A program made the translations under genes and the position numbers. 64,000 nucleotides of DNA from Triangularia verruculosa. Lineage: Eukaryota > Ascomycota > Sordariomycetes > Sordariales > Podosporaceae. The stretch lies in the NCBI GenBank assembly GCA_033296885.1, contig MU864031.1, positions 1 to 64,000 on the forward strand. The letters run 5' to 3'. This document shows, piece after piece, positions 33,951-43,800 of this stretch (its first letter is position 1; every line of letters begins with the position of its first letter). The notes under the pieces were generated by a model. That model was not told the origin of the DNA. It saw only the letters and a list, made by a program, of their open reading frames with translations, and searched no databases.

Positions 33951-34436
33951 GATCACCAAAAGCACTGCTGGGCCTAACCCTCCGGTCTTGTCGGTTTCTC
34001 TCGGGGCGATGAGACTGACAGTGAATCTCGGAATGGGCTTGATTGGTATGCTAGCACAGTTGCGAAGCTATTTCTCCGAGGATCACTACTAACATATCGG
34101 TCCAGCCCAGATTCGCTCCCACGCGCTGCTGAATCCTGATTTTATGAAGCTCACTGCCGGATGCCATGGGCATCCAGCACAGACGGCTGATCAGCCTCGG
34201 CCTCAACCGTCAGCGCACCGGAGGTCGCGCTGCCAAGGACGGCTCCGAGTTCACCAACAAGGCCGTCAAGGAGTCTGTTTGGACCGCTGGTAACGGCACC
34301 AAGACCGAGACCAAGACCACCAATGGCCAAACTGCCCCCGTCCAGCCGCTCGATACTTTCGACACCGACAGCTACACCGATGTGTCCATCCCCCAGCTGA
34401 CTGACTCGAGCCCCAAGGCCGCCACTGTCAAGGAGG

Positions 34437-34475
34437 CTGCCGCGGATTCTCATCACCAGCCCTGATGGGACGTCA
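34437..34475. repeat. 39-bp inverted repeat, left copy
   Basis: Exact reverse complement of 35059-35097; pairing stops at both ends after one more base. The copies are 583 bp apart. Confidence 0.9.
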
Positions 34476-35058
34476 ATGACGCACAAGAGGCCGTCCACAT
34501 TATCATGGAGCGCGTCAAGTCGAAGACCGGCGATGCACATGTTGAGTTTGTCTCCCACAGAGATGCCCAACGCGCTCTCGATCGCCACAACGAGGCGATC
34601 CGTAGGCATCGTCATCCTCGCTTGGGCGACCGCCCCGTTGACATGATAATGTCCAGCCAGAAGGAGTTGATAGAGGTTCTTTTCCCTTGGTGCCATCACC
34701 GACGTCTGGTTCAAGTGTGGACTGGTAGCGACGCTCCTCGACGAGACAGGCTTTCGGTGGCAGAGCCCTATTGTAGGTTGTTAGTGCTGCATTCGAACAG
34801 ACCGACAAGGCATCCCTGGGCGCCGGCGGACTTCTCGATCAGCTCAGGCTTGTAGGACATAAAGTCATGGCACCGTTCTGATGTCATCGCACTCACGCAG
34901 CGCCGGGTGATTTACGACGCTACTTGTCGCTTGATCGAGGTTTGGAAGGAAACCATCCGGAAGGGTGATGGCTCCCAAGGTAACTGCCACGACCAGCGTG
35001 TTATCAATGAGCAGCTCTTTAAGCGTTTCGTCAATGTTGGAGCTTCAGTTGCCCAGAC

Positions 35059-35097
35059 TGACGTCCCATCAGGGCTGGTGATGAGAATCCGCGGCAG
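35059..35097. repeat. 39-bp inverted repeat, right copy
   Basis: Exact reverse complement of 34437-34475. Confidence 0.9.
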
Positions 35098-35766
35098 AGG
35101 CACGAGGTAAGCTTCTTCTTTTCCAACAAGATTGTTGAAGATGGCCCAAGACTAACATCATGCCAGCATGCCGTCACTCCAGAGGGCAAGAGACGTTTCG
35201 CCCTGACCGCCCGCTTCGTCGACCCTAGCACGATGGAGCTTCAGTCCGGCAAGGGAGATGCCCTCCTCAATGGCTGTTGAGGGAAATGGTGTACAACGCA
35301 ATATCTCGTTGCATTACAATTTTGCGAGTGCTTAGGTGTATAGAGATAGAGTGTACTATAATGTATCAGGGTCATTATCACCGGATCTTGCGAGCTTTGA
35401 ACTTTCAGGTACCTTCCACAAAGACGCCGAGGTCATGAGCCAACACAACCTAAAGTGTTTCCTGTGATGAAGAGTTATCCTGCCCAGAGTACTGACCGGA
35501 CAATGTTCTGGCCTGTCCCCTTTGTTAAGAATGTCGGATCAGGAGGTCCGGCACACTGCTAGCAATGAAGGACTTCCAAGGATATAACCTAAGGTGTTGC
35601 CATCCACTACAAGGCATATTAGCCAACACTGCAGCTTCGCGTCTTTCGATCAAGTCGTTCTCGTTGTGTCTTTTTTGGCAAATCGTAGTACAAACGACAG
35701 CATTAGGCAACAACTAGCAAAGTTCCCGGCACCACACAGCAGCCCGGAAGCCGCTCCTCTCTCGGC

Positions 35767-36246
35767 ATGTGCGTAACCACGCCATGGAAGTACACCTGCG
35801 GGTGCGTCTTGGACCACTTGGACCTATGCACGGTGGCGAAAAGGGCGCAAGATGAGGGAGGGACGCCTTGCACCCAAATACACAGGAAGAAGGAGGAGAA
35901 CGCTAACACGTGCTGTACTGGGTGTCACAACGCCTGGTATGACCAGCACCTGGCTACCTGGGACTAAGAGTGGACACCGTGGCTGGATGCAGCGGCAAAC
36001 GATCAAGAGTTAAAGAAGAAGATTAAGATGTTGAAGGAAAGCTATAACAACACGCTCAATTGGCACATTTTGCAGTGGGAGGCCCCAGGAATCTACACCA
36101 AGCTTTCACATAAGATTGAGGAGTTTTGGGGTGCGGATCAGCCGATTCTTAGTTTCTTCTCTGGCCGACGGGCTTCTCGTTTCCTATTCCCTGGTACCAA
36201 ATCCCAGAAAACCTCTACGTACCACAGCGGGTGTAGGCCCTGTTGA
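35767..36246 (+). pseudogene. Cys-rich orphan protein with one in-frame TAA
   Basis: From ATG 35767 the frame codes for a Cys-rich N-terminus (CGC, then spaced Cys and TCCTGC), reaching TAA at 35965-35967. The same frame stays open and protein-like after it: DAAANDQELKKKIKML, then SYNNTLNWHILQW, ending at 36246. If the TAA was once CAA (a C-to-T change), a 159-codon gene results. Many fungal orphan proteins combine such a Cys-rich head with a helical tail. A short functional 66-residue protein ending at 35967 is the alternative. Confidence 0.35.
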
Positions 36247-36296
36247 ATTGTGTCAGTATGGTAGGATTGTGCCTGCCCACCAAATTGTGGCAATTA

Positions 36297-36718
36297 AGTC
36301 AACAGTGTCAACGCTGCAAATAGTGTCAACACCCTAGGGCCTATATTCTTCAAAAAGCTACAGCGGCCAGGCCACTGAACCGGCCACTAAGCTAGCCACT
36401 GTCAATTGGGCTAGTAGGTAGGCTAGTGGGTAAGCTAGTGGGTGAGCTAGTAGGTGAGCACTGGAAGGGAGCGCTAGAAAAGAAGAAAGTCAGTGGAACG
36501 TAACGGGGATTGAATACAGGCCTGTTGAATAGTGGAAGACTTACTGGGTGGATGGAAGGGTCGGCCACTGGGCCACTAAGCCAGTAGCTAATTGAACGAG
36601 CCTGGGGTAGGAAGAAGGAACCATATAGGGGCCGTACAGCAGGTGCCCCCCTATGGCTTCAGTGGCTATAAGTGGGCCTGGCCTGTTGACACTGTTGACA
36701 TCGTTGACACTGTTGAAC
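36297..36718. mobile_element. MITE-like element with imperfect 45-bp inverted ends
   Basis: The left end 36297-36342 contains two gtgtcaac words and ends ccctagggcct. The right end 36674-36718 starts gggcctggcctgttgacac and has the same words inverted. The two ends align as inverted repeats with several mismatches. The interior has a degenerate 12-13 bp array (ggctagtgggta, 36406-36455) and no transposase. Confidence 0.45.
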
Positions 36719-36754
36719 AAGGTTGACACTACTTGACGGCTCAGATTCCCACTA

Positions 36755-37917
36755 TGGTAACCCCGCGGCTGCTTTACAACCTCCTTACTAACCGCTAAAC
36801 CAAGGCCGCTGTCTAGTACCTCCGGGAACGAGGTGTTGGTTCCTACCCCCTAAGCTTCCCTGAGGGAATCCTATTTATCACCTAAACCCTATCCGGCGCT
36901 ACTATACCAGTCGAGTTCGTCTCCGACAACGTCACTTGCGCAGGTGCCATCGTCCTCGAGACGGCGCTAGCAGAAGAGCAGGATGCCGAACTAGTGGCAT
37001 AGGTGCAAAGGGCGCCTACCGTCGTTGTTAACCTAGGTAGGTAGATTGTTTAAGTATACCCTAGAACGGGCGAGGCAATCCAACGCGTCCTCGCCAATTC
37101 TACCGTCCAAGTTCTATAGAAGATGGCCAGAAACCCCGACGTCATCGGCGACGCCTTCTCTCAGTCTTGCCTGGGCATCTGCGCTAGAGCCGGGTGCAGA
37201 TCATGGACTGGCTGAGCGTCGATATGCTGCCGCTACTGCAGCTCGACGAGGTCGTCGCGTCGGTGCACTATAGCGGGTCGAGCAGCTACAATGAAGCTGT
37301 TGCCTATGTATTGCCCGGTATCCCCTGTTCTTTTCTCTCTGCTGACTCTGCTTGAACTGATTAGCGTCAGAGTGGCGTAATTAAGTTGTGTGTGGAGCAG
37401 GAAAAGTGGAGCGAGCACTGCAAGCCTTGTACCTAGTGCAACGCCAAGCAATGGAAGGATTCAGCCGCGTCAGAGACTTGGGAATAGCTTCAGTATTCAA
37501 TGGAACATCGGATGGATAAACGGAAGCTCGGGAGGGCTTGCCGTGGCTTGGATGGAAGGAATGGGACTATTCATGTATAAATACGTGGCTTTCAGCGCTC
37601 TTGAAAGCTTTCTTTTGTTCATCAGAGCAATCAATTCATTCTAAGACTGAAGGGTTTTCCACCTCCACATTGTGATCCCCATCTGGGAAGACCACCATAA
37701 CTTTGCGCAGCTTGTCGAGATTTGGGGTTGGGTATCTACGCGACACGAGGCACGGCGCCGGAATGGACAATTGCTGGCAGAGCCGGGCCCATTCTTTGTG
37801 TCGTGGAGCAGGGCGAGGAGAGCACGAGGTGGAGGCAAAAGGAGAAAGAGGTTGGCCCAGGAGAGACCGGGGAGATATGTAGCTGCTACTGAGTTGGCGA
37901 AGCTGGTTGAGGGCTGA
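36755..37917 (+). pseudogene. UDP-glycosyltransferase (GT1) remnant
   Basis: The reading frame starts near MVTPRLLYNLLTNR (36755). It passes through PVEFVSDNVTCAGAIVLETA and RAPTVVVNLG, then TVQVL, MDWLSVDMLPLLQL and EVVASVHYSGSSSYNEAVA near 37295, all in GT1 order. It resumes at HIVIPIWEDHHNFAQLVE (37668) and ends at GRYVAATELAKLVEG (37917). The conserved HHGG sugar-nucleotide loop is HYSG, and Trp/Gln codons are TAG/TAA at several places (about 36800, 36880, 37000), all compatible with RIP. About 350 bp between 37310 and 37660 does not fit and may be an insertion. There are frameshifts in the last part. Confidence 0.7.
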
Positions 37918-39146
37918 AGGGGACCAAGGTAAGGGTTATACCCAGCAAAGGAGAGTGTATTGGGATATGGTGGAGCTGAGACGAGAAGGAGAGGGATTGT
38001 AGGGATAGGTAATCACTGATCCCTCTTAATTCCTGCCTGAACTGCCTATTTAGATCAAGATAACATGTAGCCCCGTGGCTTTCGAATTGTGATTGGCAAA
38101 GACGTAACGGGAGCGGCGTGCTCTTGCTCCAATATTTCTTCCGCTACAGGTAACAATAAATCCACGAGGCCACACACAGCCAAGGTCCCGCACCCCTATT
38201 ACCCCTGAACACCAGCGTAAAGTATACTAATTGGACCAGCCTCTCAAGTCTCAATCAACTAGGCCACCGCAAACCCTTGCCCGTTGGTACCTGTACAAGG
38301 GTCATTTGACAAAGCTCTTATCCATGCGGACGCCGATCTGCTTGATAGCCTCGCCAATCTTCTTTTCATTCCTATAAGGGTTGGCGCCATTGATGGATGT
38401 GTCTGCATCTGAGTTTCAGGGGCCAGTTCCATAGTTTCCTTCACCTCGGAGTTGCCGCCTTCACTTGAAAGGGTTATCAAATCCCACGGGCCACGGAAGG
38501 TACCGTCCTGCAAGCATCCAGAGCAAAGGTGGTTTGAGGATCCATAACGGTGTACAAGTGGCAAAGTAAAAGAATATTGGTGTGCTGAGTGATAAAGGAT
38601 GCGCGAAAAGGTGCGGGTTCCACATCTATCAGCTTTCAAACCCCAAAGGAGAGCCTCGCACGCAGAGATTCCGCTCGCTGACTAAAGTAAGCATGCAAGG
38701 TAACATAGGACAGCATTGATATGTACGTTGGCTGCGTAGCGAGAGCAGCAACTGCAGCCACTGGACCGTACTATAGGCTTAGATAGGCTGGACCTTCCAA
38801 TTGGTAGTTGGCTCTGGGCTGCGCCTTCGCAAACCCACTCTCTTCCAACAGAATTCGACAGTTTGGTGCCGGTGAAGGTCATGCAACGACCTTGTGTAGG
38901 GCGTAGAAGCGAGCTTTGGGGGCCGTAGCCTGTGGCTACGCCGGCCTATCTCCGACCCATATAAGAATGCCCCAAGCTGACAGACCGGGCCCTGGGGCCC
39001 ATGGTTAATAAGATGCTAGTAACCGTGTGAGATCCGCCCTTATTGGCGACATTACCGGAAATCCTTCTCCAATATTCACCTCCGGCCCGATTCGTTGCTA
39101 CGAGCAAGCAAATAATATCCCGAGCTTCAGCAATGACACATGGGCC
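37918..39146. promoter_or_regulatory. Boundary region and upstream region of the regulator gene
   Basis: No coding frame convinces. Base composition becomes normal here, which marks the border between the degraded left part and the intact cluster. The regulator frame is open from 39027, so a start at ATG 39027 (40 residues longer) is possible. Confidence 0.4.
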
Positions 39147-40352
39147 ATGGACGACGACAGCGATGGTCATACCAGGTGGCCTGCCTGCCACCGGTGTCAC
39201 AGCTCCAAATTGCGCTGCAGGAGGGCTCCCAACCAGAGAGCATGCAACCGGTGCATCCGGGCCCAGGCCGAATGCTCCCCTCGTCCCTCGCGGCGGGGCC
39301 AGCAGGTTGCGAGTACGACGGCGAATCTAAACAATGCCGTTTATCCAACCCAAGGGACGGGCTCCACTCTGCCGGTCATGGATCTAAGCATGGGCGGCAC
39401 TACCAGCTCAACAACACCGCCTGATAATATCAAGGCATTGGACTCGTCCAGTCTTGGCACTCTCGATACGCTCGACTCACGTATGCTCCGGGCCATGGAC
39501 TCGTGGCCACGGCTGAGCGGATCTGACATTTCCTCCCCTATCAATCCGCTATTGTACCAAGATTTCTTCCATCTCACAGAGGTGCCGACGGCATTGGGCG
39601 GCAAGCCTCAGCTTGGTGGGCTCCAGAATGCCTCGGCGAGTGAAGCTGAGGGGAGCCAGGCGAGCCAAACGGACCGCACAATGAACGATAGCGAACAAGC
39701 ACTTGGGCACCGACAAAGCCGGACAACCGGCCTGGATGCTCGGGTCCACGAGCTCGCCCGCCTCAACATTCTTCTGGTGAACCAGCAGGAAGCAACGGCA
39801 GAGTCCATCCACGCACTGCGGGCGTCGCCAGAAGCCCAGGCGTATGGCGGCCGCCAGAGCGATTACTTGAACTTGGAGGAAACGCTGCGGATAGCGCTCC
39901 AGCTGCTTAGTATCCTCCGCCAGTCGGCGCCGGCCCATGATCCGGCGACGGCCCTGCTCTTCCTCTCGTGCTATTCGCGCCTGGCAGCCATCTTCCGCAA
40001 CGTATTCGAGTGCCTCCAGCGGATTCTCGACGAGGGCAGCACCATCTCGCAGAGGCCGCTGTCGCGCCTGTTCCCCCGCGTGCAGCTGGGGTCAGTCTGT
40101 CTCGGCGACGGGAGTGAGCGGCTGCAGGCCGAGATGGTGCTCGATGCTTCCGAGCATGTCTTTACCGACATCTCGATGAAGATTGAACTAATATTCACCG
40201 AGAAGGACCCCACTTCTTCTGGGGGGCAGGAAGCAGAGTCTCAGTGGCCCACCTTTGGCATGTTGGATGAAGGTATTCGCATTGTGCCCGCGGAGCGCTC
40301 GGTGGTGACGGGACTTGTAGACAAGCTTAGAAGCGCATTGAAGCAATATTAG
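39147..40352 (+). CDS. Zn2Cys6 transcription factor, AflR-like, cluster regulator
   Basis: A single exon of 401 codons from ATG 39147 (gccatgg). The GAL4-type zinc cluster is at residues 14-43, with Cys14, 17, 24, 33, 36 and 43 in CX2CX6CX8CX2CX6C. A Ser/Thr-rich linker follows. The C-terminal half matches the AflR-family regulatory domain layout: LLFLSCYSRLAAIFRNVFEC, then LGSVCLGDGSERLQAEMVLD. Factors of this type control adjacent polyketide clusters by binding CGG/CCG-type inverted sites; candidate sites occur in the shared PKS promoter. It is convergent with the HR-PKS (498 bp apart). Nuclear. Fully open, no lesions. Confidence 0.9.
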   Translation: MDDDSDGHTRWPACHRCHSSKLRCRRAPNQRACNRCIRAQAECSPRPSRRGQQVASTTANLNNAVYPTQGTGSTLPVMDLSMGGTTSSTTPPDNIKALDSSSLGTLDTLDSRMLRAMDSWPRLSGSDISSPINPLLYQDFFHLTEVPTALGGKPQLGGLQNASASEAEGSQASQTDRTMNDSEQALGHRQSRTTGLDARVHELARLNILLVNQQEATAESIHALRASPEAQAYGGRQSDYLNLEETLRIALQLLSILRQSAPAHDPATALLFLSCYSRLAAIFRNVFECLQRILDEGSTISQRPLSRLFPRVQLGSVCLGDGSERLQAEMVLDASEHVFTDISMKIELIFTEKDPTSSGGQEAESQWPTFGMLDEGIRIVPAERSVVTGLVDKLRSALKQY

Positions 40353-40850
40353 ACTCGGATCCAGACAAGATAAGATCTAGATATAGAGATGTGCAAACAA
40401 TGATGAGATATAATAATCATCAACCACCGTTGAGAAACGAACGAGAAAGCGTTGTTGTTGTGAGCTTTTATTTGCCGAAGGCGACCCCCCACGAGGCGGG
40501 AGATCGCTCGAAAAATCCATTTAATGATAGGTACCAGACGTACACTAGCTACACATGACGATGTACACAGGTACCTATGTCAAGCCGTTGGGTAGTCCCG
40601 GTGGCGGTTTTGAGGGGGTGAAAACCCTCTTCTATGCCAGTCCCCCTCTCCAAACAAGGTTTTCCAGCTTGTATCCACGAAGAGTGCCCCTTGTGAGCAC
40701 CCATCTAGAGGTTCTAAGGTCTTTGAATGTGCCTCAAACACCAGTGTGTCGATGGCCGATATGGCCCGAAAAAACGAGAAAGCGTGCTCATGAAAACTGA
40801 CAAAGTAAACCAACCAAAACTCCCACCATGTGGTGCTCTATCTACAACTC
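40353..40850. terminator. Shared 3' region between convergent genes
   Basis: Both the regulator (plus) and the HR-PKS (minus) end into this 498-bp interval. It holds their 3' untranslated ends; no ORF of note. Confidence 0.5.
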
Positions 40851-43800
40851 CTATCCAACCCGCGCCTCGTACTTCTCCACGAGTTTCTTTTGCACCGTCG
40901 CGCCCAGCTCCCTCAAGCTCGGCGCGCGTACAATCTCCAGCACAGTAACCTCGGCCCCAAGCCGTCGACGGATCCAGTTCCGGAGCTCGATGCTGATCAG
41001 CGAGTCAATGCCCACCGACGCCAGCGGGCCGTCGAGGTCCAGCTCGTCCTCGGACCGCATCATGAAGCCGAGGAGCGTATTTTTGATCTCGCGTGCGATC
41101 AGCGCCGCCGTATCTGCCGACCGGAGCAGCGTCATGTTAGAGCTGATCTCCCGCAGCAGCCGCGTCAGCTCCTCGTCCGACGACGACGCTCCGCCGCCCG
41201 ACCCGGCGCCGCCCGTGTCCTCCAGGTTGCGATACACCAGCATCCGCGGGTCCTTGCGCCAGACGGTGCGGTTGGCGGGTGCCGTGATGGGCAGCAGGGA
41301 GCGCATGCCGATACCCATCTGCGAAGGCTGTGCATAGCGGTACATGGCATCATCACCGCCGGGGGCGGCCGGCGTCGTCGCTCGGGCCGCCGACCGCTTG
41401 AGCATGAGCTCGACACAGTCTAGCAGCGCGGGCTCTTCCATGATGTACTGGGATGTGGCCCGTAGTGAGTCGAGAACGTCCGTGTTTTCGCTGACATAGC
41501 CCACGTCCCCGATGACGCCAATGTTGAGCACGCTGGCCGGCAGCCCGAGCGAGTGACGGTACTGCACGAAGGCGTCGAGGAAGGTGTTGCCGGCGTTGTA
41601 GTTGGCCTGGCCCCACTGCCCGCTCATGGCGCCAGCGGAACTGAAGAGGAAGAACAGGTCCAGCGGCTCGGCCTGCTCGCGGGCGAGTGCGTTGTGCAGA
41701 TTCCAGGTGCCCTGGATCTTGGGCCGGGACGCCGTCACCCAGTCGTCCCACGACATATCGACCAGACTGTTGTCCTGCACAATAAACGTTAGCGCCCATT
41801 GGCACTATTAGTAAGTAGATAGGAGGCAACATACCCGGAGGACCATGGATGCCTGCAGCACACCAGCAATCGGCCTTCCCGCTGCCTTGATGGCCAGCAA
41901 CACATCCTCATAGTTGGACACATCGCCTGATACCCTTACGGTCGTGCAGCCCAGAGCTTCAAGCTCGAGGACGAAAGGGTCATGGTCAGAAACAGACGCG
42001 GCTGACCGGGACAGGAAGACAAAATGTCTAGCCCCCTTTTCGGCAAGCCAAGTTGTGATGGCGCGACCCAGGCCACCCAGACCACCGACGAGAAGATACG
42101 CACCATCGCTCCGCAACACTATCGGATTGCGGGTCGCCTCAGACACGAGTTCGTTGCGATTCTCGGGCATAGTGACCACGATCTTTCCCATGTGCTGAGC
42201 CTTCTGCATGAACCGAATGGCGTCGGATATGCCGGTGGCGGGCAGGGTTGTCAGGGGGGAAATGGGGCGTAGATGTCCTTGCGTGTAGAAGGCAAGGGCG
42301 CGTTCCATGAGGCTTTTAGCGGCGTCAGTACAGTTCAAAAGCAAGTGCCAGGCTCACTGCCATCGAGTCCACTCACCTCTTGATCATCAGGGGTCGCTCA
42401 GTGGAGAAGCGCAGTAGATCAAAGCCAACAAATGCCCGGTTCGCCTCGAACACGTCCATGGCCAGCAGCCCTTGACCGACAAGATCGCGGCGACCAATCT
42501 CGACAAAGGTGCCAAACTTGGCTACGCACTTCCAGGACGCGTGCAGGAGCTCGCCTGCCAGGGAGTTGAGGACAACGTCGACGCCGCGCCCTCCGGTCTC
42601 CTTCAGCAGTGCGGGAAGGAAAGACGCATCTCGGGAGTTAAAGATGTGATGGCGCGGAATGTGGAAGCGGTCCACAATGTACTCGGCCTTTGACTCGTTG
42701 CCGACGGTGCAGTAAATCTGCGCCGCGTAACTTTGTTAGTTTTCAATGTCGACGACCCCGGACATGGAGGCGTTTCCAACACGTACCTCAGCGCCAATCA
42801 TCTTGGCAACTTCAATAGCCGCGATACCAACACCACCCGTGGCCGAGTGAATAAGCACCGACTAAAGACGTCTGTTAGTATTGGCTGTGAGAAGCACGCA
42901 ATCATCACTGGGCTGACTTACCATGCCCCTTGCTAGGCGACCGACGTCGAGGAGACAGTATATAGCGGTACAATAAACGGCGAGCATTGAGGCACCCTCC
43001 TCAAACGTCAGGGTATCTGGCATCTTGACGCACAGCGTCTCTGACACTTGCAGAGAAGTGGTAAACGACCCGCTCGAGCTGGCAATGACGCGATCGCCGA
43101 CACGATGCTCGGTGACGCTGGATCCGACGGCTGTCACGGTGCCGCTGCACTCGTAGCCCATGCCGCGCCCGATGGAGTAGGGCTCGGCCACAATCCCCAG
43201 CGAGACGAGGACATCCTGTAATAATGCTGTCAGCTTGGCCTTCACGGGGTGTATGTTGGGTGAGGGAGGTGAGGGAAGTTGCCAAACAACCTAGCAAGCG
43301 GCTCAAAGGGAAAGAAAGAAATAAAGGGGCGGGAAAGACGAGGCCGTGTTTACCTTGAAATTCAGCCCAACAGCCTGCACCTCAACCCGAACATCATTCT
43401 CCCCCAGCGCCGTCTCGGCTCTCCGCTCCCAGAATAGCGTATTCACCAGACCAGGACGATGTTGCTCCAGCTTCAGCACCGTCTTTTCCGCGGGCCCACC
43501 CTCTCCATCACCCGCCGTGGTAATCCCCTTTGCGACATCAACAAAGTGGTATCGGCCAATCAGCACCCTCCCCCCAACGCACGCCCACTCCGCCTCAGAC
43601 CTGACATCCTCCTCCTCCGGCCCCCGGCGCTGAAACTCGGCCAACACAGCCGGCACGGCCCCAAACTCAACATCGACCTGGCCCAAACAATCCAACTCTA
43701 GCGTCGCAAAATCCAACCCCGTCTCCGTGCGCAGCACGCGCGCCACGCCGACCACGGGCGCAAAGCGCGGGTCCACGCAGCCGACCTGGCTCGCGCCCGT

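Larger units (their letters stand above)
34166..35279 (+). pseudogene. Rearranged RRM-like/unknown gene fragments
   Basis: Three coding-looking blocks lie in different frames. The first is 34166-34465. The second, 34505-34700, carries AHVEFVSHRDAQRALDRH and LGDRPVDMIMSSQKELIE, which resembles the end of an RRM and its linker in fungal RNA-binding proteins. The third is 34907-35279, with DQRVINEQLFKRF and ARFVDPSTMELQSGKGDALL. Stops and frame changes separate them. A perfect 39-bp inverted repeat (34437-34475 and 35059-35097) joins the first and third blocks, so part of the locus has been copied in inverse orientation. I cannot name the parent gene with certainty. Confidence 0.4.

Noticed and set aside
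34151..34714. 187-codon minus-strand ORF
   Set aside because: It is antisense to better-supported plus-strand coding blocks; its Gly/Leu repeats mirror the opposite strand's codon pattern.
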